Shown here piece after piece: positions 15,670-24,343 of a DNA stretch of 29,098 nt (position 1 is the stretch's first letter; the number at the start of each line of letters is the position of its first letter). This stretch comes from Acidobacteriota bacterium (GTDB taxonomy: Bacteria; Acidobacteriota; Terriglobia; Terriglobales; Acidobacteriaceae): positions 1-29,098 of the forward strand of contig JAEYQK010000079.1 in NCBI GenBank assembly GCA_023410055.1, written 5' to 3'. The notes below the pieces were generated by a model that saw only the letters and a program-made list of their open reading frames with translations, was not told the origin of the DNA and ran no database searches. A program made the translations under genes and the position numbers.

Positions 15670-17004
15670 ATGAGCAGGCTTCGCCTCTCAGCTCTTGTTA
15701 TTGTTTCCGCCCTTGCGGCGTTGATGATTTTGCCGTGTGCATCCGCGCAGACCACTGCGGCTCCATCGGCGGAGGTTGCCGATCGGCTGGCCCAGATGGA
15801 GAAGCAGATTTCCGAGCTGCAGGCGCAAATCGCAACCCTCAAACAGCAAGCCGCCACGCCGGCAACTGCTCCGGTTGCGTCGGCCGCGGTCGCCACGGAC
15901 GCGAAGCCCGCCTCCGGCCCTCTCGACGGCTTCAATAACGTGCTGGGCGGTGCGACGCTGACCGGTTACGTTGACACCTATTACAACGTGAATTTCGATC
16001 AGCCGGCCAGCCACGTTTCCGGCTTGAGGGCCTGGGACAATTACAACAGCGGCTTTCAGCTGAACATGGTCAACCTGACGCTCGATAAAGCTGTTAGCGC
16101 GGAGAGCCGGGCTGGCTACCGCGTGTCGCTTGGTTTCGGGCACCAGATGGACGTGATTAACGGCAGCGAGCCGGTTGGCTTTGTTCACAATCGACCCGGT
16201 TGGGATCAGTACCTCATGGAAGCGTACTTTTCGTATCTGGCTCCGGTGGGCAAGGGCCTCCAGATCGATGTAGGAAAGTTCGTCACGCCGGTGGGCGCCG
16301 AAGTCATCCCCACGAAAGACAACTGGAATTACACGCGCAGCATACTTTTCGATTACGCAATTCCGCTTTATCACTATGGTGTCCGGGCAAAGTACACCTT
16401 CAGCCCGAAGGTAGCTCTGACCGGCTTCGTGCTAAACGGCTGGAATAATGTCATTGACAACAACAGCGGCAAGACCGGCGCTGTGTCGCTGGCACTGACG
16501 CCGACGAAGAAACTCACGATCACGCAGAACTACATGTTCGGTCCCGAGCAGAACTCGTCTTACGCAGGCGGTCTGCCGACGGCGGATAAGCACTGGCGTC
16601 AGGTCGTTGACACCACAGTTGCCTACTCGCTCACGAACAAACTGACGGCGCAGGCGAACTTCGATTACGGTCGCGACTCAATCGAAGGTGCTAAAGACTC
16701 GGTTTACTGGACTGGTGGCGCGGGCTATCTGCGTTACGTCTTTAATCCCAAGTACGCTCTGACCGGACGCTACGAGTACTACCTGGATCACGACGGCTTC
16801 ACCACTGGCGTGCCACAGCACATGCACGAAGTGACGGGCACGTTCGAGCGCCGTATCGCCGGACACATCGTGTCGCGACTGGAATATCGCCGCGACATCT
16901 CGAATCAGCCAATTTTCTATACCCACTCATTCGAGGGACCAACCTTGAAGAGTCAGAACACGTTCACCGCCGGCGTGGTTTACACGCTGGATAAAACGGA
17001 ATAG
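15670..17004 (+). CDS. Outer-membrane beta-barrel porin, BBP2/OmpL-like
   Basis: A 444-residue outer-membrane porin. It has a signal peptide ending CASAQ (about residues 1-27), a short coiled coil VADRLAQMEKQISELQAQIATLKQQ (about 35-60) that may trimerise or contact the cell wall, an Ala/Thr-rich linker, then a barrel of alternating aromatic strands from GGATLTGYVDTYYNVNF to TFTAGVVYTLDKTE. The WDNYNSGFQLNMVNLTLDK and GKFVTPVGAEVI segments match putative beta-barrel porin-2 (PF07642). The substrate is unknown. In some Acidobacteria such porins sit beside ammonium transporter and PII genes, and here glnD follows on the same strand, so a nitrogen role is a reasonable inference. ATG 15670 is chosen because it starts the signal peptide; its ribosome site is weak, and a GTG at 15640 would add KRRKQVR to the n-region. 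Confidence 0.88.
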   Translation: MSRLRLSALVIVSALAALMILPCASAQTTAAPSAEVADRLAQMEKQISELQAQIATLKQQAATPATAPVASAAVATDAKPASGPLDGFNNVLGGATLTGYVDTYYNVNFDQPASHVSGLRAWDNYNSGFQLNMVNLTLDKAVSAESRAGYRVSLGFGHQMDVINGSEPVGFVHNRPGWDQYLMEAYFSYLAPVGKGLQIDVGKFVTPVGAEVIPTKDNWNYTRSILFDYAIPLYHYGVRAKYTFSPKVALTGFVLNGWNNVIDNNSGKTGAVSLALTPTKKLTITQNYMFGPEQNSSYAGGLPTADKHWRQVVDTTVAYSLTNKLTAQANFDYGRDSIEGAKDSVYWTGGAGYLRYVFNPKYALTGRYEYYLDHDGFTTGVPQHMHEVTGTFERRIAGHIVSRLEYRRDISNQPIFYTHSFEGPTLKSQNTFTAGVVYTLDKTE

Positions 17005-17397
17005 CTAGATGACTCGGATAGGGCACGGCTTCAGCCGTGCCATCCAGGGCCAATAACAAAAGGGGGCTTTGGCCCCCGAGGTAGACGGTTTCACTGCTCC
17101 CGTTCCGAACCCAAGCGGGATGGGAGCGCAGGGGCCGGAGGGGATCGGAAGGAGTCAGCGGTGGCCCGTTCAAGTCTGCTGTTGGCTTGAGCGGGATTGA
17201 GAACACAACGAGCAGTCGGGGGGACTGCTCATCATGCGGTCACGCGGCCCGGGAAATCACTCAACCCTCTTCAACCAGCACCCAGGTCGCGTCCGCACCA
17301 GTTTGCCGCCGATGGCGACGAGACTAGTCTGCCAATCCCATTGCAGGATTGGCTAACGCCATTTGTGGCCCCTTTCGAGTCGCAGGTGAATTCACGA
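17005..17397. other. Palindrome-rich intergenic region before glnD
   Basis: No gene is supported here. Five palindromes follow each other: GGCACGGCT/AGCCGTGCC (17022-17041, perfect), GGGGGC/GCCCCC (17062-17077), GCTCCC/GGGAGC (17096-17127), the dispersed repeat copy 3 (17165-17196) and GAGCAGTC/GACTGCTC (17210-17230, perfect). None has a plus-strand T-run, so they look like REP-type elements rather than a porin terminator. The glnD frame is open back to 17197, but the early part reads through a palindrome. Confidence 0.7.
17165..17196. repeat. Dispersed palindromic repeat, copy 3
   Basis: CCCGTTCAAG and CTTGAGCGGG arms with a 12-nt centre, preceded by GGTGG as in the other copies (GGTG). It differs from copy 2 mainly in the loop. 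Confidence 0.75.
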
Positions 17398-20019
17398 ATG
17401 AGTACAGTGGAAGCAATTATGTCGTCAATACCGTCAACAGCGAACCTTCACGAACTGTATGTCTCAGAATCGGCGCGAATCCGGCAGCGCTTCGAGGCGA
17501 CCGCGATCGGCAGCGCCGTTCTGGCCGAACGCACTGCTCTCGTCGATTCCATCGTCCGTGAGTTGTTCAACGAATTCGTAACCGGACGAGGCGAATCGCC
17601 CAAGCAGTTTTGTCTTGCTGCCCTCGGCGGATACGGCCGGAAAGTCCTCTTCCCGCATTCCGATGTTGACTTGCTGTTTCTGGTCGACGACAAAGAGCTC
17701 GAACCCCTGTACAAAGAAAAGATCTCCCGCATGAACCGCGAGTTGTGGGACATCGGTGTTCGTGTTAGCCCGACGAATCGCACGCTCGCTGAATGCAGTC
17801 AATTGCATCGCGATAATCTCGAGTTCAACATCTCGCTACTCGATTGTCGTTACCTGGCTGGCGATGGAGCGCTGTTCGCAAAGCTGCGCGAACAAACAAT
17901 CCCGCAGATGATTCTCCGCGAGAGCACGCCGCTTGTTCAAAACCTGGCGGAGTTGACGCGCGGCCGGCACGAGAAGTTCGGACACACCATTTCCCATCTT
18001 GAGCCCAATATCAAGGAAGGACCCGGCGGCATTCGCGATTACAACGTGATCTGCTGGCTTGAGCTCATCGGGGGTCTCGAGCGCCGTCACAAGTTTCCCG
18101 GCGTCTCTGAACTCTCGCCTGTCGCGTCGAGCGACGAGATCGCCAGTGCAATATCTTTCCTTGCCTCGGTGCGCTGTTTCCTTCACTATCGCCAAGGGCG
18201 CGACAACAATAATCTGACCTACGAGTTTCAGGACGAAGCCGCCGCCGGCGGTATCGGAATCGGCGCAGGCAATTCTCTCAGCGCCGCCGACTGGATGCGC
18301 CAGTATTTCCGCCACTCGCGAGCGATCTATCAGCTCGCCGTGCAGGTCATGGACGAAGTTCCGCCATCACGTTCCTCGCTCTATTCAGTGTTTCGCGACT
18401 GGCGGTCGCGTCTGTCGAACGCAAATTTTTCTGTCGTCCGGGAACGCGTGTTTCTCAAGCAGCCGAATGCAATCAAAGATCCCGAGACTCTCCTGAGTCT
18501 CTTCGAGTTCCTCGCCAGGCACGGCTTCAGGCTCAGCAGCGAGGCGGAACGCCACGTTCGCGAGGCCGTGCCGGTCGCGGAATCCTGCGCCGCGCACATC
18601 GCCGACTACTGGCCCCAGCTCTCTCGCATACTCACCATGCCTCACGCCGCCGATGCGCTACGCGCCATGCACCATCTCGGCATTCTCGTTGCCCTGTTCC
18701 CCGAATTGCGCCTGATCGACTCTCTCGTGATACGGGATTTCTACCATCGCTACACGGTTGACGAACACAGCCTTACCACCATCGAGAGTCTTCATCGCCT
18801 CAAGGCCCCCGCTGATGCTCTCGAACAGCGATACCTCGACATTCTCAACGAAATCGACAAGCCGGACCTCCTGTATCTCGCGCTTCTCTTCCACGACGTG
18901 GGAAAGGGCATGGAAAACGATAGCCACGTCGAGGGAAGCCTCCAGGTTCTCGAAGGTGTACTCGAACGCCTGAAACTCGGAGCTGCGCAGAGTGATACCG
19001 TACGTTTCCTGGTTGGCAGTCACCTGATGATGTCGGCCACTCTGCTCCGCCGCGACATCTTCGATCCGGAGACGGTACGCAACTTCTCCGAAGCGGTTGG
19101 CACCGCGGAGCATCTCAAGCTCCTCACTCTATTCACCTACGCCGACATTAAGTCCGTTAATCCCGACGCGCTGACGCCCTGGAAAGCCGAGACGCTTTGG
19201 CAGCTATACGCGGAAACGATCAATTACCTGAACCGCAGCATCGACGGCTTCCGCGTGCACATGCAGCAACAGCATGCCGATCGCATCGAGAAAATACGCG
19301 CTCTGGTCGAGGAGGGGCGCAAGCAGGAACTGGATTTCTTCCTTAGGGGATTTCCGACGCGCTACCTGCTGACCCACACACCCGAGCAGATTGTTGAGCA
19401 CTTCCGTATGTCGCGCCGCCGCGATAGCGAGTCCGTCCACGTACTGCTTGAGAAGAAGAACCACCACTATGAAATGACCCTGATGACTCAGGACCGCAAG
19501 GGACTGATCGCAACCATCGCGGGCGCGATCGCAGCCTGGGGCATGAACATCCTCAAGGCCGACGTCTTTTCCAACCACGCCGGTCTCGCGCTCGACACCT
19601 TCCGCTTCACCGACCTCTTCAGCACTCTTGACCTGAATCCCACCGAGATCAGCCGCTTTGAACGTCACATGATCGAGGTCGTTTCTGGCGAACGTGACGT
19701 CGAAGAAATGCTCTCCGGACGCTTAAGTCATCGTCCACACGTCTCTCCAAAAGTGAAAGTGGAAACCCAGATCTGGTTCGATAACGAGAGCTCGTCTGCC
19801 AGCACCATCCTGGAACTGGTCTCGCAGGACCGCCCTGGATTGCTTTACTCCGTCGCGAATCTGCTGAATGAGTCCGGCTGCAACATTGAGGTCGCCCTCA
19901 TTGACACCGAAGGTCAAAAGGCCATCGACGTCTTCTACGTCACGCACAAGGAAAAAAAGCTCGGGCCGAAAATCGAATCCAAGATACGCGAGACGTTCGT
20001 CCAGCAGCTTGAGCAATAA
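17398..20019 (+). CDS. glnD: PII uridylyltransferase / uridylyl-removing enzyme
   Basis: A bifunctional nitrogen sensor: it uridylylates PII proteins (GlnB/GlnK) under nitrogen limitation and removes UMP when glutamine binds. It has 873 residues. Domains: nucleotidyltransferase with GGYGR (77-81) and metal ligands D89 and D91 in HSDVDLLFLV; the GlnD linker (NLEFNISLLDCRYL, EGPGGIRDYNVI); an HD phosphohydrolase with H499-D500 in LLFHDVGKGMENDSH; and two C-terminal ACT domains (HHYEMTLMTQDRKGLIATIAG and STILELVSQDRPGLLYSVANLL). All catalytic motifs are intact. Start ATG 17398 has CAGGTGA about 8 nt upstream; ATG 17419 is an alternative, and upstream in-frame codons lie in non-conserved sequence. 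No PII or amt gene is in the window. Confidence 0.97.
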   Translation: MSTVEAIMSSIPSTANLHELYVSESARIRQRFEATAIGSAVLAERTALVDSIVRELFNEFVTGRGESPKQFCLAALGGYGRKVLFPHSDVDLLFLVDDKELEPLYKEKISRMNRELWDIGVRVSPTNRTLAECSQLHRDNLEFNISLLDCRYLAGDGALFAKLREQTIPQMILRESTPLVQNLAELTRGRHEKFGHTISHLEPNIKEGPGGIRDYNVICWLELIGGLERRHKFPGVSELSPVASSDEIASAISFLASVRCFLHYRQGRDNNNLTYEFQDEAAAGGIGIGAGNSLSAADWMRQYFRHSRAIYQLAVQVMDEVPPSRSSLYSVFRDWRSRLSNANFSVVRERVFLKQPNAIKDPETLLSLFEFLARHGFRLSSEAERHVREAVPVAESCAAHIADYWPQLSRILTMPHAADALRAMHHLGILVALFPELRLIDSLVIRDFYHRYTVDEHSLTTIESLHRLKAPADALEQRYLDILNEIDKPDLLYLALLFHDVGKGMENDSHVEGSLQVLEGVLERLKLGAAQSDTVRFLVGSHLMMSATLLRRDIFDPETVRNFSEAVGTAEHLKLLTLFTYADIKSVNPDALTPWKAETLWQLYAETINYLNRSIDGFRVHMQQQHADRIEKIRALVEEGRKQELDFFLRGFPTRYLLTHTPEQIVEHFRMSRRRDSESVHVLLEKKNHHYEMTLMTQDRKGLIATIAGAIAAWGMNILKADVFSNHAGLALDTFRFTDLFSTLDLNPTEISRFERHMIEVVSGERDVEEMLSGRLSHRPHVSPKVKVETQIWFDNESSSASTILELVSQDRPGLLYSVANLLNESGCNIEVALIDTEGQKAIDVFYVTHKEKKLGPKIESKIRETFVQQLEQ

Positions 20020-20110
20020 GGAACTCGGGATTGCCCTGTGCTGCTGACTGGACTAAACAAGCGGCGTCCATCTATTTTGAAATCGCATGGTGGCGCCGCA
20101 TGAATCACGT

Positions 20111-20140
20111 TTGACACCCGCCCTGTGATGGCCCTAAACT
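20111..20140 (+). promoter_or_regulatory. Sigma-70-like promoter of rsgA
   Basis: A perfect -35 TTGACA (20111-20116), 18-nt spacer and -10 TAAACT (20135-20140; with a 17-nt spacer the box would read CTAAAC). It lies in the 239-nt gap between glnD and rsgA and would give a 5' UTR of about 110 nt. Confidence 0.65.
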
Positions 20141-20258
20141 CGCATTGCTTGATGACTGTCCTTCTCTAATTCGCTCCGTCGCGCGTAGTGGAAGCGTTCC
20201 TTTCCTCAAGGGCGTAGTGCGCGCATGAGTGCAACCCACAACTTCACGGAGATTAGAG

Positions 20259-21326
20259 ATGCAGCTTTCGTCATTGGGCTGGAATCCGAGGTTCGCAGCC
20301 GCATTCGCCAATCATGCTTCTGCCGGGCTGGTGGCCGGGCGCGTTATTCAACAGTTCAATCACATCTACACGGTCGCAACTGAAGCCGGTGAAATGCGTG
20401 CGCAACTCTCGGGCCGGCTACGCTACGAGGCCCCGCTCAATCAACTGCCCGTAACCGGCGATTGGGTTGCGCTGCGCACCTCGAATCAGGACTCGGCGCA
20501 GATCATCGCAGTCTTGCCGCGTGCCACGCGCTTCTCTCGGCGCGCTGCCGGAAAAGGCGACCGCGAGCAGGTCATCGCCGCCAATCTGGACTTCGCCTTC
20601 CTGGTAACCGGTCTGGATAACGACTTCAGCCCTCGACGTATCGAACGCTATCTAGCGGGCGCCTGGGACAGCGGTGCCACTCCCGTCGTCGTCCTGAACA
20701 AGATCGATATATGCGCCGATCCCGTGTCTCGAATCCGCGCCGTCGAGCAAGTAGCCGCCGGAGCGGCGATTCACGCCGTAAGCGCTCTTCGCGGAAATGG
20801 GCTTGACCAACTCGCGCGCTACTGCCTGCCAGGACAAACGATCGCTCTGCTCGGCTCGTCCGGCGTCGGCAAATCAACTCTGATCAATCGCTTGCTCGGG
20901 AATGACAGCCAGACCACGCAGCCGGTGCTCGCAGATGGCCGTGGACGCCACACGACTACACGTCGCGAGCTTCTTTTCTGCGCGCAAGGTGGCATGGTGA
21001 TCGATACGCCCGGTATGCGCGAACTGCAGCTGTGGGACGACGACGAAGGTTTGCAGATGACCTTCGATGAAATAGAGACCCTCGCTCGCAACTGCCGCTA
21101 TCGCGACTGCAAGCACCAGGGTGAACCGGGTTGTGCCGTCCTTGAGGCAGTCAATGCCGGAGAGTTGGGCGCCGAGAGACTATCGAGTCTTCACAAGCTA
21201 CAACGTGAACTGGCCTTCCTTGATCGTCGCGATGACCCAGCTGGAGACTTGGCTGAAAAACGCCGCTGGAAGAACATTCACAAATCAGTTAAGCGCTTCA
21301 TGAACGAGTCCCCGAAATACAAGTGA
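20259..21326 (+). CDS. rsgA: Ribosome small-subunit-dependent GTPase A
   Basis: A circularly permuted GTPase that checks late 30S ribosome assembly and releases RbfA. It has 355 residues. Order of motifs: an N-terminal OB-fold (about 15-90; VTGDWVALR), then G4 NKID (147-150), G1 GSSGVGKS (199-206), G2-region Thr-rich GRHTTTRREL and G3 DTPGM (249-253), which is the permuted G4-G1-G3 order diagnostic of RsgA/YjeQ. A C-terminal zinc site is formed by C279, C284, H286 and C292 (C-x4-C-x-H-x5-C). The ATG at 20259 has CGGAG about 7 nt upstream; a GTG at 20229 is possible but unsupported. It stands alone with its own promoter and a hairpin after it. Confidence 0.96.
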   Translation: MQLSSLGWNPRFAAAFANHASAGLVAGRVIQQFNHIYTVATEAGEMRAQLSGRLRYEAPLNQLPVTGDWVALRTSNQDSAQIIAVLPRATRFSRRAAGKGDREQVIAANLDFAFLVTGLDNDFSPRRIERYLAGAWDSGATPVVVLNKIDICADPVSRIRAVEQVAAGAAIHAVSALRGNGLDQLARYCLPGQTIALLGSSGVGKSTLINRLLGNDSQTTQPVLADGRGRHTTTRRELLFCAQGGMVIDTPGMRELQLWDDDEGLQMTFDEIETLARNCRYRDCKHQGEPGCAVLEAVNAGELGAERLSSLHKLQRELAFLDRRDDPAGDLAEKRRWKNIHKSVKRFMNESPKYK

Positions 21327-21344
21327 AAGGAACCGGCGCTGAAT

Positions 21345-21377
21345 GGGCGATGACGACGATTTTCGTCATTGCCCTAT
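21345..21377 (+). terminator. Probable rsgA terminator
   Basis: Stem GGGCGATGACG (21345-21355) / CGTCATTGCCC (21364-21374), 11 bp with one G-T pair and an 8-nt loop, 18 nt after the rsgA stop. The following T-run (TATTTC) is weak, so termination may be partial. Confidence 0.5.
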
Positions 21378-21481
21378 TTCACATATACAATCGCGGCATT
21401 CTCGAGCGGTCTGCGCAGGCGATGAACGCCGCACGATACCCGGCTCGCAACTCGCGAGCAAGTACAACTCCTTAATCTAGC

Positions 21482-21522
21482 GAGCAAACAAAACCCCGCT
21501 TCGCACAAACGTACGAAGCGGG
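21482..21522 (-). terminator. Rho-independent terminator of the GH9 gene
   Basis: Stem CCCGCTTCG (21495-21503) / CGAAGCGGG (21514-21522), perfect 9 bp with a 10-nt loop. On the minus strand it is followed by GTTTTGTTTGC. It lies 24 nt after the GH9 stop. Confidence 0.8.
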
Positions 21523-21546
21523 CATCTCAGACACTTCGAGTCTTGC

Positions 21547-24081
21547 TTATTTCGCGAGGGCGTCGGCTGCGTTCGCCGCCAGCACCCATCGGCTGCCAAT
21601 GTCGATCACGTACTCGTTTTCGAACCAGAGGAAACCGAAGTCGTCGATGCACTCCGGGAAGTCGGGTTTAATGACGATGTATCCCGGAATCACTCCGCCC
21701 GGAATGAACGTATTGTCAGCTCGGTTGTTGCCGTAGGCCTTCAGCTTCGAAGACGTTCCCACCGAAGACACCCACGACGTGCTCGATACCGGATGCGTGC
21801 CCAGGATATAGTTCGCGACCCGCAGGGTGTAGTCCTTGCTGACGAGCTCCGGAAATGCCTTGTGCAGGAAGTACATCTGGACGCCGAAATCGACCACAAA
21901 ATCGGCGCCTCCCCACGAGTCCATACTCGGCGGCACGCCGAACGGATTTTTCGCCATCTCGGCATCAACACCGGCCACATAGGACTTCACCGCTTCTCGT
22001 AGCTGGTTCTTGAAGTCCGCGTCCATGTACGGCAGCGCTTCGACCGCGCGCCACCCATCGACCTTGAACCGCTGTCGTACCGTCGGCAGCAGTTCTCTTA
22101 CGCGCTTCTTGTACTCCTCCCCGCCATTGGTAGCGACGAGCAATTCAATAGCTGCTTTCCACTCCTCGGTCTTCGATGGCTCAAGAAAGTTGGACATCGC
22201 CGGCCACTCGCTGATAGTCGGGTGAGCGTGCTCCTCATTCCACAACTTGATCGCCGTATCCAGACACTCCTTCGACAGCGGATCGTCCCAGCCTTTGAGC
22301 GTCTGCGATGCCATCGCCAACGAGGCTGCGGTGCCGTATTGCAGCGTCGCGAGCTTCGTCGTGAACGCCCATCGATCGTCCGGTGTTCCCGAGTAGTCTC
22401 CCTGTATCTCATTTAGCTTCAGTTTCGCCGAATAGATCCTTCCGTCCGTCTTCGACGCAGCATCGCCCAGGTGCGTGTACTGACGCAGCGTGGGATCGAT
22501 GATGCCCGGAATCGGATGGCCAATGGACTTGATCTGCGCGAGCAGTTGCAACACTCCGTGCTTCACTTGCTGCACCGTGTCGGGTACACCGTCAGGCCGA
22601 TGCATCTCGACCGTGCGCGCCGTCTCGTCCACCGTGAGTTGGTCCCACTTCATGCCGAATTCTCGGTACGCCAGCGCCAGGTTCTGAATGACTGTGTACT
22701 GACTCTCGGCGCGGATGTCGTAATCGCCTGCGTCGTACCAGCCGCCGACATTCAATCCCGGAATATGTTCGCCCGGCTTGTAAGGCGAGTCGATGCTGGC
22801 CGTGCGATAGTCATCGAAAAACGACAAGTGCGCCGGTGCCTGCCGTGCATCATCAAGGTGCGACACGCCGTGCCACAAGCGATATCCTTCGCGCACCGAA
22901 ACGTGATCCATCTCGACGGCTAGATACCCGTCCAGCGTCGATTGCCAAGTCTTGCTGTAAACGTCCTTCGCGATCGGGAACAGCTCCGTCCGCTGTCCAC
23001 CATATTCGATCGCATACAGACCAGGGTCTTTGACGGTAGAGAAATCGAACTTCCTGTATGTGTAGCGTAGCCATGGCGTCGCCTCAGATACCGGGCCCTC
23101 GAACACCTGCTTGTACGAACCATCTTCCGACAGACGCAAAATCCTCGCCGTCTTCGGAGCGTCGAACTTCGGATCGAGTTCGAGAACGGCAACCTTCGGG
23201 AAGTCCGGCGGATACCCGACCTGGCTATGCGCGATCATCGGCGGCCGCGTCCAGTTCGGAATGACGTCGGGACGGATGTGCCAAATCACCGCGCCCTCGG
23301 TCTTGCCCGACGGAATCATGGTACGCAGTACGAACCAGCCGTTCTGTGCCCGGTTGCGCCCGTCATAAAGCGCCAGCGGTCCGGTTTCAGAAGATATCGT
23401 GATGCGATGCAACGCATCTTCAGGAGCAAACGTGATGCTGCTATTTCCACTGGCGAACGGAAGTGGCTGCGTATAGCCCTTGTCCTTGTCCCACTCTTCT
23501 TGATATGGCAGCTTCTTCGGATCGTCAGGCGACGGCGGCACTACTTGCATTGCGTCCTGCGGACTGCGCGGGAATACGCCAAAGCTCTTACCGTCTATCG
23601 CGAAAGTCTTCCCCATATAGATTGAAGGAAGGAACTCAAGACTAAAGCCAGCGCGTCCAGCCAGCTTCTCCGGCAGCGGCTTGTTCAGATTTACGCTGAC
23701 CCGCACGCCACCCGGTTCGGGCGTAACTTCGAGCCGGTAATCCATCTGGTAGGTCGGGAACGACAGCTTAGCCACGAGTCGGTTGTGTTCCTTGTCGGCG
23801 TGGCGGTCCTTCAGTTGCGCGACCAAGTCCCACTGTTCGGGCGTCGGCATCAGGCGCACGTCGCCGTTGTTGGCAATGCGCTCACCGTGCAGGATGAGCT
23901 GCATGGCCGTGTTCTTTTCGTCCACAAAAACGGGGTGGAAAGTGTTGCTGTAAAGAAACACGCTGAAACCTTGCGTGTTCAAATAGCCGTTATCAGTGAC
24001 TTGCATCGCGAAATCTGCGCTGAGTGCAGGCAAGCAAAGGAACAGGCAGGCCAGCAGGACCGCATGAAATCGGGTGAACAT
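21547..24081 (-). CDS. Secreted glycoside hydrolase family 9 protein
   Basis: A secreted or periplasmic beta-glucanase of family GH9, an inverting (alpha/alpha)6-barrel family that includes endoglucanases and exo-glucosidases. It has 844 residues: a signal peptide (about 1-21), a roughly 260-residue region of no family I recognise, an Ig-like CelD_N-type domain (about 280-375; AHSQVGYPPDFPKVAVLEL), then the catalytic barrel. Seen there: GGWYDAGDYDI with the two catalytic-site aspartates D450 and D453, the VANYILGTHPVSSTSWVSSVG substrate loop, and WFENEYVIDIGSRW with likely acid E823. GAGGGA lies 7 nt before the ATG. A GH3 enzyme nearby could take up its products. The true substrate (cellulose, mixed-linkage glucan or oligosaccharides) cannot be read from the sequence. 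Confidence 0.88.
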   Translation of the reverse strand: MFTRFHAVLLACLFLCLPALSADFAMQVTDNGYLNTQGFSVFLYSNTFHPVFVDEKNTAMQLILHGERIANNGDVRLMPTPEQWDLVAQLKDRHADKEHNRLVAKLSFPTYQMDYRLEVTPEPGGVRVSVNLNKPLPEKLAGRAGFSLEFLPSIYMGKTFAIDGKSFGVFPRSPQDAMQVVPPSPDDPKKLPYQEEWDKDKGYTQPLPFASGNSSITFAPEDALHRITISSETGPLALYDGRNRAQNGWFVLRTMIPSGKTEGAVIWHIRPDVIPNWTRPPMIAHSQVGYPPDFPKVAVLELDPKFDAPKTARILRLSEDGSYKQVFEGPVSEATPWLRYTYRKFDFSTVKDPGLYAIEYGGQRTELFPIAKDVYSKTWQSTLDGYLAVEMDHVSVREGYRLWHGVSHLDDARQAPAHLSFFDDYRTASIDSPYKPGEHIPGLNVGGWYDAGDYDIRAESQYTVIQNLALAYREFGMKWDQLTVDETARTVEMHRPDGVPDTVQQVKHGVLQLLAQIKSIGHPIPGIIDPTLRQYTHLGDAASKTDGRIYSAKLKLNEIQGDYSGTPDDRWAFTTKLATLQYGTAASLAMASQTLKGWDDPLSKECLDTAIKLWNEEHAHPTISEWPAMSNFLEPSKTEEWKAAIELLVATNGGEEYKKRVRELLPTVRQRFKVDGWRAVEALPYMDADFKNQLREAVKSYVAGVDAEMAKNPFGVPPSMDSWGGADFVVDFGVQMYFLHKAFPELVSKDYTLRVANYILGTHPVSSTSWVSSVGTSSKLKAYGNNRADNTFIPGGVIPGYIVIKPDFPECIDDFGFLWFENEYVIDIGSRWVLAANAADALAK

Positions 24082-24227
24082 AGGGTGATCCCTCGGGGAG
24101 TTCTTACCGGCTGAACTCCGATATCCGGTACATAGATAAACGCCAAAGACGCTTATAGATCAGCATCGTACCAGAGAACCACGTTCAAGAAAGATGGAGA
24201 CTCAGCCCCGACCGCGATTCTCCCAAT

Positions 24228-24266
24228 GGTTACTAATTATGGGCCTAGGGTTACTCACGAGTTACT
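24228..24266. repeat. Three GTTACT direct repeats upstream of pilZ
   Basis: GGTTACT (24228-24234), GGTTACT (24249-24255) and GTTACT (24261-24266), spaced 21 and 13 nt apart, in the divergent GH9/pilZ intergenic region. They may be regulator half-sites shared by the two genes. The rest of this 262-nt gap holds no other recognisable signal. Confidence 0.35.
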
Positions 24267-24343
24267 TTGGTGCTTTTACATTATCCAAGCGTCCGTGAAA
24301 ATATGCTGAACCACTACAGGGCCCCCGCTTTTTCGGAGGACTG

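Noticed and set aside
17052..17077. A minus-strand terminator (GGGGGC/GCCCCC stem followed by TTTTGTTATTG)
   Set aside because: There is no minus-strand gene upstream for it to end, so it is listed only as a member of the palindrome cluster.
16964..17206. A minus-strand ORF of 80 codons after the porin
   Set aside because: It reads through three intergenic palindromes, and its composition follows them. No ribosome site or conserved look.
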